A stretch of 37,632 bases of DNA from Chitinophaga pinensis (GCA_945885475.1 CAMCYR010000002.1:1-37632); one strand, 5' to 3'; positions 23,453 to 32,913 are shown, counted from the stretch's first letter. Notes: generated from the letters alone by a model not told the origin. Made by a program: numbers and translations.

Positions 23453-25453
23453 ATGATTTTTGAGAAGCAATCTAAATTAATTCGTTTGCGGATGCTGAGA
23501 ACAGCTTTTGTTTTTGGTGTCTCCCTCTTCTTTTCGTTTTCGCTGTTCGGACAAAAAACAAAAGCACTTCTTGCAGATGGCGATAAAGCCTTTGCTGAAA
23601 ACGATTTTTTTTCTGCAGCAGCCTATTATAACAGAGCAATTTTACAAGACTCCAGCGACATTGTTGTTCAATATAAATATGCCGATGCAAGTCGCCTGAA
23701 CTTTGATTATGCAATAGCAGAACACTGGTATGCAAAGGTGTTAAAAAAAGATGCTCAGGGAAAACTCTACCCAGAATGCTCTTTTTGGTTGGCAATGATC
23801 AAAAAAAATCAGGGAAACTACAAGGATGCCAAAAAGATGTTTGACAAGTATGCGAAGAAAAATAAAAAGAAAAAAGACAGTTACTTCGTTAAAAAAGCAA
23901 ATCAGGAAGTGTTGGCCTGCGATTATGCGCAACTGCTTATGGCTAGTCCCGATAAAAGCGTTTCGATCTTTCATTTAGATAGTTCAGTAAACAGTAAAGT
24001 TTCAGAATACGCACCAATTCAGGTTGATAGCCTTCTTTATTTTTCTTCCTTACGCGATGGAAAAGACAGAGATAGAAAAAACAGTGTCAATTTTAATAAA
24101 ATATATACAGCCATTCAAGATTCAGTAAAATGGCAAAAAGCAGTTGAGCTGGATACACTGTTTAATCGTAAAGGAATTCACAGCGCAAATACGGCCTTCA
24201 ATGCAGACTATACAAAAGTATTTATTACCAGATGTGTTCCTAAAAATGCGATGGAGTTTAATTGCGATATATATTCTTCAGAATATAAAAATGGACATTG
24301 GGGGCCGCTTCAAAAACTTCCATCGGAAATTAATGCGAAAGGGTTTACCAATACGCAGCCTTCAATAGGATTTCTGGAAGAAGAAGAGGTGTTGTTTTTT
24401 GCCTCCAACCGGAGCGGCGGTGAGGGGAAAATGGATATTTGGTATAGTAAAATCGGCAAGAACGGAAACTATGGAAAACCAATAAATGCAGGCAAGCAAG
24501 TCAATTCGATTGATGATGAAATTACACCGTTTTATTGCAAGCCTTGTCAGGAATTGTTTTTTAGTTCCAATTGGCATAAGGGTTTTGGGGGCTTTGATAT
24601 TTTTAAAAGTGAATATAAAAATAGTGCGTTGGGTGTCCCCAAAAATTTAGGATTGCCTTTTAACAGTAATTTTAATGATATTTATTTTTCTATCAATTCA
24701 AGAAGAACGGAAGCGTTTCTCTCTTCAAATAGAATTGGTTCTTACTTCGAAGAAAAAGAAAGTTGCTGTAACGATATTTATATGGTGAAACTACCAAAGG
24801 TCGATGAGCCACCAAAAAAAGTTGATAGCACTCAGGTTTTTGTAACACAAATGAAGCTTCTTGTTCCGCTTACGTTGTATTTTCACAACGATGAGCCCGA
24901 TAAAAAAACAGTAGCGGTAACAACACTCAAAAACTACAAAAAAACCTATGAAGATTATTCCGTATTGCGCGAATTGTATAAAAAGGAATATTCAAAAGGA
25001 GCTAAAGACGCCGATCTCGATAGGGCGATTGGGGACATTGACAACCTGTTCGAAGACTCCGTGGAAGCGGGAATGCAGGATCTCGAAAAGTTTGCTCAAC
25101 TTTTGATTAAGGTTTTGAATGACAAAGAAAAGGTTACCATCACCATGAAAGGATTTTGTAGTCCGCTGGCGTCAACGGACTATAATGTGAATCTCGCAAA
25201 ACGAAGAATATCAAGCCTGAGAAATTATTTCACAGAATATCAAAATGGTATATTGGTAAAATACATTAATACTAAAAATCCGGATGAGGGAAGCATTACT
25301 TTTCTGGATGAAGATATCGGTGAACTAAAAGCGCGCCCGAATGTCAGTGATGATTATTATGACACCAAAAACTCGATCTACAACCCTGTAGCGGCTCTTG
25401 AGCGAAAAATTCAGATTATAGCCATTTCCACTTTCTCATCCAACAAGGAATAA
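23453..25453 (+). CDS. TPR-PD40-OmpA protein of the type IX module (PorE-like)
   Basis: The 666-residue protein has a signal peptide (core at 17-32, ending L-F-G-Q), TPRs (about 38-150) and a PD40/WD40-like propeller (about 170-440). The propeller repeats include L-L-Y-F-S-S-L-R-D-G, V-L-F-F-A-S-N-R-S-G-G and E-L-F-F-S-S-N. The C-terminal OmpA-like domain (about 465-660) has the peptidoglycan-binding segment S-T-D-Y-N-V-N-L-A-K-R-R-I. An insert of about 60 residues follows the first OmpA strand (L-T-L-Y-F-H-N-D-E-P-D). This layout resembles PorE, which links type IX components to peptidoglycan, but without its extra regulatory domain. The ATG at 23453 is chosen; an ATG at 23492 (MLRTAF) is also credible. 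It completes the cargo, PorP, OmpA trio. Confidence 0.88.
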   Translation: MIFEKQSKLIRLRMLRTAFVFGVSLFFSFSLFGQKTKALLADGDKAFAENDFFSAAAYYNRAILQDSSDIVVQYKYADASRLNFDYAIAEHWYAKVLKKDAQGKLYPECSFWLAMIKKNQGNYKDAKKMFDKYAKKNKKKKDSYFVKKANQEVLACDYAQLLMASPDKSVSIFHLDSSVNSKVSEYAPIQVDSLLYFSSLRDGKDRDRKNSVNFNKIYTAIQDSVKWQKAVELDTLFNRKGIHSANTAFNADYTKVFITRCVPKNAMEFNCDIYSSEYKNGHWGPLQKLPSEINAKGFTNTQPSIGFLEEEEVLFFASNRSGGEGKMDIWYSKIGKNGNYGKPINAGKQVNSIDDEITPFYCKPCQELFFSSNWHKGFGGFDIFKSEYKNSALGVPKNLGLPFNSNFNDIYFSINSRRTEAFLSSNRIGSYFEEKESCCNDIYMVKLPKVDEPPKKVDSTQVFVTQMKLLVPLTLYFHNDEPDKKTVAVTTLKNYKKTYEDYSVLRELYKKEYSKGAKDADLDRAIGDIDNLFEDSVEAGMQDLEKFAQLLIKVLNDKEKVTITMKGFCSPLASTDYNVNLAKRRISSLRNYFTEYQNGILVKYINTKNPDEGSITFLDEDIGELKARPNVSDDYYDTKNSIYNPVAALERKIQIIAISTFSSNKE

Positions 25454-25537
25454 AATAATTTAATTTTTTTCCGTTTTTTTTAAAATTATCATGAAAGCGA
25501 ATTGATTTTTTTCCTTTCAAGACTATTCTAAATTGTT

Positions 25538-25545
25538 TAACTTTG
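25538..25545 (+). promoter_or_regulatory. Bacteroidota -7 box TAACTTTG before the MORN/HK/RR operon
   Basis: TAACTTTG is an exact TAnnTTTG match 20 bases before the ATG at 25565. Transcription would begin near 25552, giving a very short leader. The -33 TTG is absent at the standard distance. The 110-base gap and change of function before this gene support a new transcription unit. Confidence 0.45.
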
Positions 25546-25564
25546 TAAGAGACCCATTATTTCT

Positions 25565-27142
25565 ATGCGTAGTATTTTAAGAATTATTTTTATTTTATTT
25601 CCAATTGTATTGTTTGCACAAAAACAGCAAACAATAAATCCCAACGGATACAATAAGTTTTACCATGATAATGGAAAGGTTTCTAGCGAAGGGCCTATGC
25701 GTGATGGGAAACCGGACGGATACTGGAAAACATATTCTCAAAATGGAATTTTAAAATCGGAGGGAAATCGAAAAAATTTTCAATTGGATAGTGTGTGGAA
25801 ATTCTTCAGTGAACAAGGCAAATTGGCCTTTGAATTTAATTACAAAGAAGGGAAAAAGACCGGCGTAAAGAAAACGTTTGACACAAAAGACGCTACACTT
25901 GTTTTGTCTGAAAATTTTGAAAACGATGCCAAACAAGGGAATACGATCATTTATTATAAACCGGAAAAATTGAAAGATTCAACATGTGGTCCGGTCAAAG
26001 TAAAACAGATCATTCCATTTGTTGCCGGAAAAGAAGAAGGGCAGGGGTATGAGTTATCCCCCGACAGCACGATCATTACGCTCACCCTATATAAAATGGG
26101 CTTTATACAAAAAGAGGAAAAGGTTAACCGTAAAGATGCCGATGGAGTAAAACAGGGTATGTGGAAATCGTTTTATCCCAGGGGAATGGTTCAGAATGAA
26201 ATAAACTATTCTGATGGTAAGATGAATGGTTATTTCAAGGAATATGCGCCTAATGGAAGTTTAGTAAATACCACAAAATATATCAATGGTGTTCTTCAAA
26301 CGAATGCTCCGGAACTCGCAAAATTAGATGTAAAAACAGCCTATTTTGAAACGGGAACAGTAAAGTTTACTGGTACATACAGAGATGGTGTTGCAGAAGG
26401 AATTCATCGTGAGTTTTCTCCTGAAGGAAAAGTGATTGCAGCAAAGGTTTATGTTGATGGTTACTTAACAGGTGAGGGTATTCTCGATACAGCCGGCCGT
26501 CAACAAGGTCCTTGGAAAGAGTATCACTCGAATGGGGAACTAAGATCTCAGGGAGGGTATTTGAATGGAAAAAGAATTGGCGATTGGGTGTTTTATCATC
26601 CCAACAAAAAGATTGAACAAAAAGGAAAATATGATAAAAAGGCGAGAGCTCAAGGGGCTTGGAAGTGGTATTACGAAACGGGTAACTTGTTGCGCGAAGA
26701 AAATTACCGCAACGATTTGCAAGATGGAACGATGATCGAATACAGTGATTCGGGCAGCGTGATTACCAAAGGGGACTATATTGACGGACTTAAGGAAGGC
26801 CCATGGATTTTGGAACTTCAGGAATATAAAGAAGAAGGTAATTTTAAAGCAGACCAAAGAGATGGTGAGTGGAAACACTATTATACAGAAAATGGAAAGC
26901 TACGCTTTATTGGAAAATTCGTTGATGGTGCTCCTGACGGGATGCATTTTTATTACTATCTCAGCGGCAAGGAACGACAGGCGGGAAAGTATTTAGGTGG
27001 ATTAAAAGAGGGCGAATGGAAGTTTTATGACGAAGCCGGCTTTTTGTTCTTAACGATTCTCTATAAAAATGATGTTGAAATCAGATTTGATGGAATAAAA
27101 GTATTGCCTGAAACATCAACATCAGAGCCAAGTATTAAATAA
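25565..27142 (+). CDS. Secreted MORN/YwqK-repeat protein
   Basis: The 525-residue protein has a signal peptide (1-19, ending L-F-A-Q) and then about 15-20 copies of a short MORN_2-type repeat. Each reads roughly Y-x-x-G-x-L-x-x-x-G-x-Y-x-x-G-x-x-D/E-G-x-W-x-x-Y (for example G-K-P-D-G-Y-W-K-T-Y and G-E-W-K-F-Y). These beta-hairpin repeats form elongated surfaces, and proteins of this type are often annotated as YwqK-like 'antitoxin' proteins without functional proof. There is no toxin-like neighbour. Export to the periplasm or surface is likely. It lies 16 bases upstream of a histidine kinase and response regulator pair on the same strand. It may therefore be an accessory sensor, a role that is inference only. 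Confidence 0.85.
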   Translation: MRSILRIIFILFPIVLFAQKQQTINPNGYNKFYHDNGKVSSEGPMRDGKPDGYWKTYSQNGILKSEGNRKNFQLDSVWKFFSEQGKLAFEFNYKEGKKTGVKKTFDTKDATLVLSENFENDAKQGNTIIYYKPEKLKDSTCGPVKVKQIIPFVAGKEEGQGYELSPDSTIITLTLYKMGFIQKEEKVNRKDADGVKQGMWKSFYPRGMVQNEINYSDGKMNGYFKEYAPNGSLVNTTKYINGVLQTNAPELAKLDVKTAYFETGTVKFTGTYRDGVAEGIHREFSPEGKVIAAKVYVDGYLTGEGILDTAGRQQGPWKEYHSNGELRSQGGYLNGKRIGDWVFYHPNKKIEQKGKYDKKARAQGAWKWYYETGNLLREENYRNDLQDGTMIEYSDSGSVITKGDYIDGLKEGPWILELQEYKEEGNFKADQRDGEWKHYYTENGKLRFIGKFVDGAPDGMHFYYYLSGKERQAGKYLGGLKEGEWKFYDEAGFLFLTILYKNDVEIRFDGIKVLPETSTSEPSIK

Positions 27143-27158
27143 ATTACGATTTTATTGA

Positions 27159-29519
27159 ATGACGCTCGCTAAGAAATCAAAAGTAGAATTGATTGCTGAA
27201 CTCAAAAAGCTTCAGCGAAAAATTCGTTCCTATGAAAAAAGTCAAACAGCAGAAAACACAAACCCATATTCGCTCTTGAGCAATGTAAAGTGGCAGTCTT
27301 TTTTTAGAAAGTCCCAAAACATTACTGTTGTTGTTGATCGAAAAGGAATTATCCTCGATATGAATTCCGAAACAAAACAGGTCAAAAAGAAAGACCTAAT
27401 AGGGAAAAGTGCTTTTTCGATTGTTTCTGGCGCAGACTTGAAAAGAATGAAGTTGGCGATTGAAAAAGTATTTAAAACAAAAAAAGCACAAGAGCGCAAC
27501 ATCAGCCGACCGGATAATAATCTTGGAGCAAGACATTATAAAATGAAAGCAACTGCAGCTATAAAGGACAAAAAGGTTGTAGCTGTTGTTTTAGACTTTA
27601 CCGAAACAACAAAAGAGGTTAAATCGGCCCTTCTTTTAAAAGGAAGCGAGGTTGAATTAGAACTGAAACGGAGTCTAGAAAACTATAAAAGTCTTGTTGA
27701 CTGTTCTCCCGATGGTGTTATTGTTCAAGTAAATGGGGTTATAAAGTTTGCAAACCCAAGTGGCTTGAAAATACTGGGGGTTAATAATTTTGAAGCACTC
27801 CAAAACATTTCCGCACTTGATTTCATCCTTCCCGAATACCACAAAAAAAAAATCGAAAGAATTTCAAAAGCAAAAGCTGGTGAAGAGCTTGATTTTGTTG
27901 AAATAAAAATTAAAAATAAGAAGGGTGAAATTTATATTCTGGAAACGAAACCCACCGCTATTAAATTTAATGGAATAGATGCAATTCAGGTTGTTCTCCG
28001 CGATACATCTGAAAAAAAGTTGCTGCAGAAAGAACAAGCCCGTGCAAAAATTGCTGAGGAAACAAACGAATTACTCGAACAAGAAATTACAAAACGGAAG
28101 ATTATTCAATTGAAATTACAAGAGTCGCAAAAGTATACTCGACTTATCATTAATGGTTCGCTTGACATGATCTGTGCTTCTGATAGACAAGGGTTTATCA
28201 CGGAATTTAATCAGGCTGCTCAACAAACATTTGGATATTCACAAGAGGAGGTAATCGGAAAGAGTGTTAGCATATTATACGTGGACCCAAAAGAACGAAA
28301 AAAAATAACTGAGGAGGAGCTCTATAAAAAAGGAGCTTACGCAGGTGAGGTTACAAACAGAAGAAAGAACGGTGAAAAATTTATCGCGTTTTTGTCTGCT
28401 TCGGTTCTTAAAAATGATGACGGAGAAGTTCTTGGTGCAATGGGTGTTTCTAGAGATATCTCTGAATTGAAGCAAGCAGAGGGGAAATTAAGAGCGCAAT
28501 CTGCAAAATTTAATGCGATCATTGAAACAAGTTCCCACCTTATTTGGACGGTCGATAAAAATATTTGTTTGACGACCTTTAATCAAAACCTAAATAAAGA
28601 ACTAAAAACCCGTTATGGTCGGGAGGCAAAAATTGGTTTATCTATGATTCGGCAAACAGCTGAATTACCAAAGGAGTATAATTTGTTTTTGTTAAAGAAA
28701 TATGAAAAGGCATTTGCTGGTGAAGCTCAATATTTCGACATCTATTTTATTGATAAAAACGGATTAGAAAACTGGCGAGAAATTTATCTTAATCCTATTT
28801 GGGCTGAAGGTGGATCTGTTTTAGAGGTTTCTGGTATCAGCCATGATATAACGGAGAAAAAAATATCTGAGGCAAGGATTCGCTTATCACTTCAGGAAAA
28901 AGAGGTCTTGTTAAAAGAGGTCCACCATCGTGTAAAAAATAATCTTCAGGTAATTTCAAGTATATTAAATCTTCAATCGTCCTATGTAAAAGATGAAGGA
29001 ACATTACAGATTTTAAAAGAAAGCCAGAATCGTATTAAATCGATGGCGTTTATTCATGAAAGTTTATATCAGACCAAAGACTTTTCAAATATTAATTTTA
29101 CTGAATATGTGCTAAATCTATCACAAAACTTAATGCACTCGTATTCAAATTTCGACCACGAAATAAAATTAAATCTTGATATTCAAAATGTTTTTCTTAA
29201 TTTAGACCTAGCGATTCCTTGCGGCTTAATCATCAACGAAATTATGTCCAACGCTTTAAAATACGCATTTGTCGATAACAGTCTTGGTGGTGAGATTGCG
29301 ATTGTTATGAAGGTCTCTGGCGAGAATTTGATATTAAATATCGGTGACAACGGAAAGGGGCTGCCCCCAGAAATAGATTACAGAAATACTGAGTCGCTCG
29401 GATTGCAATTAGTTGTAACTTTGACGGATCAATTGAGTGGGACAATAGCCCTGGATTTAAAAAAGGGAACAAACTACTCCATTATATTTAAACGAAAACA
29501 AGAAAAAATCCGTATATAA
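27159..29519 (+). CDS. Cytoplasmic multi-PAS histidine kinase (HisKA_2 type)
   Basis: The 786-residue kinase has no transmembrane segment. After a short coiled N-terminus come four PAS-like domains (about 45-150, 172-290, 325-440 and 445-570), with PAC-like ends such as G-V-S-R-D-I-S-E and G-I-S-H-D-I-T-E-K. The HisKA_2 dimerisation domain contains E-V-H-H-R-V-K-N-N-L-Q, with His590 the likely phosphoacceptor. The HATPase domain has N-E-I-M-S-N-A-L-K-Y-A-F (Asn693), G-D-N-G-K-G-L-P and S-L-G-L-Q-L-V. PAS domains suggest sensing of a small molecule, redox state or energy, but no cofactor residue is clear. It lies one base upstream of the LytTR response regulator gene, its presumed partner. Confidence 0.92.
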   Translation: MTLAKKSKVELIAELKKLQRKIRSYEKSQTAENTNPYSLLSNVKWQSFFRKSQNITVVVDRKGIILDMNSETKQVKKKDLIGKSAFSIVSGADLKRMKLAIEKVFKTKKAQERNISRPDNNLGARHYKMKATAAIKDKKVVAVVLDFTETTKEVKSALLLKGSEVELELKRSLENYKSLVDCSPDGVIVQVNGVIKFANPSGLKILGVNNFEALQNISALDFILPEYHKKKIERISKAKAGEELDFVEIKIKNKKGEIYILETKPTAIKFNGIDAIQVVLRDTSEKKLLQKEQARAKIAEETNELLEQEITKRKIIQLKLQESQKYTRLIINGSLDMICASDRQGFITEFNQAAQQTFGYSQEEVIGKSVSILYVDPKERKKITEEELYKKGAYAGEVTNRRKNGEKFIAFLSASVLKNDDGEVLGAMGVSRDISELKQAEGKLRAQSAKFNAIIETSSHLIWTVDKNICLTTFNQNLNKELKTRYGREAKIGLSMIRQTAELPKEYNLFLLKKYEKAFAGEAQYFDIYFIDKNGLENWREIYLNPIWAEGGSVLEVSGISHDITEKKISEARIRLSLQEKEVLLKEVHHRVKNNLQVISSILNLQSSYVKDEGTLQILKESQNRIKSMAFIHESLYQTKDFSNINFTEYVLNLSQNLMHSYSNFDHEIKLNLDIQNVFLNLDLAIPCGLIINEIMSNALKYAFVDNSLGGEIAIVMKVSGENLILNIGDNGKGLPPEIDYRNTESLGLQLVVTLTDQLSGTIALDLKKGTNYSIIFKRKQEKIRI

Positions 29520-29520
29520 A

Positions 29521-30273
29521 ATGTCAAAAACAAACATTCTAATTGTTGAAGATGAAAGTATCGTAGCGAAAGATATTCAACATAGCTTAAAAAAGCTTGG
29601 ATACACCGTTGTTGGAATGTGTTCTACAGGTGAAGATGCCATTAAAATTGCCGAAGAAGTGAAACCGGATCTTGTTTTGATGGATATCATGCTGAAAGGC
29701 GAAATGAGCGGAATTGAGGCTGCCGGTCAGATTCGTGAAAAATTTAATATCCCCATCATTTATCTTACCGCTTACGCTGACGAAAGCACACTCAGCAAAG
29801 CAAAGGTTTCAGAACCTTACGGGTATATTATTAAACCCTTCAAAGAAATTGATTTGCACACGTCTATCGAAATGGCGATCTATAAACATGAGAAGGAAAC
29901 AGATGTGAAAAAGGAAAGAGATTTTTTATATTCGATCGTTGAAAATAAAGAATCAAAAGACATCATTTTTGTTAAGTCAAATTCACGCTTGGTAAAAGTA
30001 AAAACCAGTGATATTTATTTTGTAGAAGCATTGAAGGATTATGTTGTTATCAATACAAATGCCGCTCGCTATACAATTCACAGCACAATGAAGGACATCG
30101 AGAAAAAATTGCCTGCAAGTGATTTTATTCGTGTTCACCGCTCTTTTATAGTACGCATCGATAAAATTGTTGCGATAGAGCAGCCGAATTTGATTCTCGA
30201 AGAAGATAAAAAATTAATTCCTATCGGTGGTTCTTATAAGGATGATCTGGCGAAGAGATTGAATATGATCTAA
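29521..30273 (+). CDS. LytTR-family response regulator
   Basis: The 250-residue protein has a receiver domain (about 4-120) with the acidic pocket V-E-D-E, phosphoacceptor Asp in L-V-L-M-D-I-M-L (near 55), Thr in Y-L-T-A-Y-A and Lys in I-I-K-P-F. A LytTR DNA-binding domain follows (about 148-248), with V-K-T-S-D-I-Y-F-V-E-A-L-K-D-Y and F-I-R-V-H-R-S-F-I-V. Phosphorylated by the preceding kinase, it would bind direct-repeat sites and switch genes on or off. The insertion M-L-K-G-E-M-S-G-I-E after the phosphorylation site is common in receivers paired with HisKA_2 kinases. The operon ends at the strong hairpin at 30334. Target genes are not evident in the window. Confidence 0.95.
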   Translation: MSKTNILIVEDESIVAKDIQHSLKKLGYTVVGMCSTGEDAIKIAEEVKPDLVLMDIMLKGEMSGIEAAGQIREKFNIPIIYLTAYADESTLSKAKVSEPYGYIIKPFKEIDLHTSIEMAIYKHEKETDVKKERDFLYSIVENKESKDIIFVKSNSRLVKVKTSDIYFVEALKDYVVINTNAARYTIHSTMKDIEKKLPASDFIRVHRSFIVRIDKIVAIEQPNLILEEDKKLIPIGGSYKDDLAKRLNMI

Positions 30274-30333
30274 CTATTTAACCATTGATTATATACGTTT
30301 ACACAGGTGATTTTTAGCTATTTCTGTTAAAGC

Positions 30334-30362
30334 AAAACGCCACCGATGAGGTGGCGTTTTTA
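30334..30362 (+). terminator. Strong intrinsic terminator between convergent genes
   Basis: An 11-base-pair perfect stem (30334-30344 with 30350-30360) with a GC-rich core and a 5-base loop runs into TTTTTATT. It ends the MORN/kinase/regulator operon. On the minus strand the same stem ends in TTTTGC, so it may also stop transcription from rnr, whose stop is at 30413. Confidence 0.88.
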
Positions 30363-30412
30363 TTATTAAAATAATCAGCGGAAGCTTGTTTATTTTGAAC
30401 TGAACTACTTTA

Positions 30413-32797
30413 TCACACTTCAAACCCCCACTCATCTATAAATGGATTACCCGAAGAAGGCTTTGGGGGTTTAGGTTCAGAGGGGCCGTCCTTTGAATCG
30501 GGAACGTACTTGTTTTGTTTATTCCGATCTGTTGCTGCCTTCATCTCTTCTTTAAAGCTTTTGCTTTTCGCCTTGTGCTCTTGTCGTTTTGATGGTTTTT
30601 CAGTTGGTTTTTTTCTTTCTTCGAGAACTTCTACCAATGCAAAATCCAGTTGTTTTTTAACTAAATCTGCGCGTTTGATTTCAATTCTAACCGTGTCGCC
30701 AAGAGTCAAAACCTTTCCTGATTTCCTGCCTCGTAAACAATAATTATCTTCATCAAAGTAATAACTGTCATCTCGAAGGTCACGCAGGCGGATCATTCCT
30801 TCACAATGGTTCTCTATAATTTCGACAAATATTCCCCATTCTGTTACCCCCGAAATTGTTCCGTCAAACTCTTGTCCGACCTTATCCGTTAGATATTGTA
30901 CTTGTTTGTATTTGATAGATGCTCTTTCAGCATCCGCTGCAAGTTTTTCCATGTCGGAAGAATGTTTGCACTGTTCTTCTAACTTATCGATGTCAGGGTT
31001 TTTTCCTCCATCCAAATAATGCTGCAACAAGCGATGTACCATTACATCCGGATATCGGCGGATCGGTGATGTAAAATGGGTATAATAATCAAACCCTAAA
31101 CCGTAGTGACCAATATTTTTAGTGGTATAAACGGCCTTTGCCATGGTGCGAATGGCAAGGAGCTCAATCATTCCCGATTCTTTTTTCTCGCTTACCTCTT
31201 TCAATAAATTATTCATCGAATCGGCAACAGTATTTATATTTTTCACATTTAATTTATATCCGAATTTTGCCACAAATTCCGAAAAGTTTTCAAGTTTATC
31301 GGGATTTGGTTTATCATGTATCCGATATACAAATGGGCGTTGCGATTCTTTGCTGCCCGCTTTTTGATCTGAAGCTGTGCCTTTTTCGGACTTCTTTTTG
31401 CCAACAAATTCTGCTACTTTTCTGTTTGCCAGAAGCATAAAATCTTCGATCAGCCGATTGGAGTCTTTTGCAACTTTAAAGAACACACCGGTTGGATTTC
31501 CTACTTCATCGAGGTGAAATTTTACTTCCATTTTTTCAAAAGCTATACTTCCTTTTTTAAACCGGGTTGCACGTAATATTTTAGAAAGGCGGTTCATTGT
31601 CAGAATCTCATCGCAATAATCACCTTCTTCTGTTTCAATGACCAATTGTGCTTCTTCATATGTAAAACGTCTGTCGGAGTTAATGATCGTTCTTCCAAAC
31701 CACTCAGCTACAACCTCTGCTTCATCCGTCATTTCAAAAACAGAAGAGAAGCAAAGTTTTTCTTCATTGGGACGAAGTGAACACACGTTGTTTGAAAGCA
31801 CCTCCGGGAGCATTGGAACAACACGATCGACAAGATAAACAGAGGTAGCCCTTGAAACGGCTTCTTTGTCAATCATGGATTCGGGTTTTACATAATGACT
31901 CACATCTGCAATGTGAACACCAATTTCCCAGTTACCATTCTTTAGTTTTTGGATAGAAAGGGCATCATCAAAATCTTTTGCGTCCACCGGGTCGATAGTA
32001 AAAGTGGTAATTTCTCTGAAATCTCTTCTTTTAGCAATTTCTTCTTCGGTGATTTTTATGGCAATAAGATCTGCTGCACGTTCTACATCTTTCGGGAATT
32101 CATATGGTAAACCAAACTCTGCTAAAATAGCGTGCATTTCTGTGTTATTTTCACCGACATCACCCAAAACATTTTTGATTTCACCAATTGGATTCACTCC
32201 GTTTTTTGGCCACTCTACAATTTTTGCGATCGCTTTTTGCCCGTCTTTTGCTCCATTTAACTTTTCTAAAGGAATATAAATGTCGACATGTATTTTGTTG
32301 TTGCTTGGTACTAAAAATGCAAAACGTGGGGATACCTGGATTGTCCCGACAAATTCGGTTTTGGCGCGTTCAATTATTTCTGTGATTTCACCTTCCTGCT
32401 TGCCTTTGCCTTTTGGAAATACGCGAACCTTAACGATATCGCCATGCATAGCGTTAAGCGTTTTTTTGGCTGGGATAACCACATCTTCTTCTATTTCATC
32501 AGAAACGATATATGCAGTTCCTGTGGAAGTCATATCCACCTTCCCGGAAATAAGTATCTGCGCGCTTTTTATTTGAAATTTTCCACGCTCGGGCTCTGTT
32601 ATAGAACCGCTATTTTTTAATTCTTCTAAAATAACATTGATCAACTGCCTCTGAGCAAAGTCTGTGACCTGCAACCCGGCTGCTATCTGCTTATAATTGA
32701 GCGATTTATTTCTGTTTGAAGACAATACCTTTAATATCTCTTCAAAAAAGAAACGCTTGTTCTTCCCCTGCGATTTGCTGTTAAATTTCTTTGCCAT
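30413..32797 (-). CDS. rnr: Ribonuclease R
   Basis: The 794-residue 3'-to-5' exoribonuclease degrades structured RNA in the cytoplasm. It begins with a basic helix-turn-helix-like region (about 15-75) and OB/cold-shock domains (about 80-235). The RNB catalytic domain (about 250-590) has the metal-binding Asp cluster T-I-D-P-V-D-A-K-D-F-D-D (269-278). A C-terminal S1 domain (about 637-720; F-D-G-T-I-S-G-V-T-E-W-G-I-F-V-E) and a Lys/Pro-rich tail of about 70 residues complete it. The length and order match RNase R rather than RNase II. A low-complexity insert rich in Lys, Ser and Glu near 460-490 interrupts the RNB domain. It is transcribed alone, convergent with the response regulator operon and divergent from the sigma factor gene. 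Confidence 0.96.
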   Translation of the reverse strand: MAKKFNSKSQGKNKRFFFEEILKVLSSNRNKSLNYKQIAAGLQVTDFAQRQLINVILEELKNSGSITEPERGKFQIKSAQILISGKVDMTSTGTAYIVSDEIEEDVVIPAKKTLNAMHGDIVKVRVFPKGKGKQEGEITEIIERAKTEFVGTIQVSPRFAFLVPSNNKIHVDIYIPLEKLNGAKDGQKAIAKIVEWPKNGVNPIGEIKNVLGDVGENNTEMHAILAEFGLPYEFPKDVERAADLIAIKITEEEIAKRRDFREITTFTIDPVDAKDFDDALSIQKLKNGNWEIGVHIADVSHYVKPESMIDKEAVSRATSVYLVDRVVPMLPEVLSNNVCSLRPNEEKLCFSSVFEMTDEAEVVAEWFGRTIINSDRRFTYEEAQLVIETEEGDYCDEILTMNRLSKILRATRFKKGSIAFEKMEVKFHLDEVGNPTGVFFKVAKDSNRLIEDFMLLANRKVAEFVGKKKSEKGTASDQKAGSKESQRPFVYRIHDKPNPDKLENFSEFVAKFGYKLNVKNINTVADSMNNLLKEVSEKKESGMIELLAIRTMAKAVYTTKNIGHYGLGFDYYTHFTSPIRRYPDVMVHRLLQHYLDGGKNPDIDKLEEQCKHSSDMEKLAADAERASIKYKQVQYLTDKVGQEFDGTISGVTEWGIFVEIIENHCEGMIRLRDLRDDSYYFDEDNYCLRGRKSGKVLTLGDTVRIEIKRADLVKKQLDFALVEVLEERKKPTEKPSKRQEHKAKSKSFKEEMKAATDRNKQNKYVPDSKDGPSEPKPPKPSSGNPFIDEWGFEV

Positions 32798-32866
32798 ACC
32801 TCAAATGTGCTATTGATTTATGGATAAAGAAAGGGTTGTTGATAAAAACTAAAAAATTTTTCTTTC

Positions 32867-32893
32867 ATGCAACCAAATAATGCAACTTTGCAT
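32867..32893. promoter_or_regulatory. Repeated ATGCAA half-sites and palindrome upstream of the sigma factor
   Basis: ATGCAAC occurs at 32867 and again at 32880, 13 bases apart. The second copy forms a perfect inverted repeat with TTGCAT (ATGCAA-CT-TTGCAT, 32880-32893). A near-consensus -7 box (CAACTTTG, 32883-32890) overlaps it, 24 bases before the sigma factor ATG. This could be an operator or an autoregulatory site for the sigma gene. Confidence 0.35.
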
Positions 32894-32913
32894 CTTTACA
32901 ATAGAAATCAAAT

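Noticed and set aside
25565-27142. Antitoxin of a toxin-antitoxin system (the usual YwqK-type label)
   Set aside because: It has a signal peptide and no toxin-like neighbour; the label rests only on MORN-type repeats.
29521-30273. PorX, the type IX response regulator
   Set aside because: PorX has a receiver fused to a PglZ-type domain; this protein has a LytTR DNA-binding domain instead.
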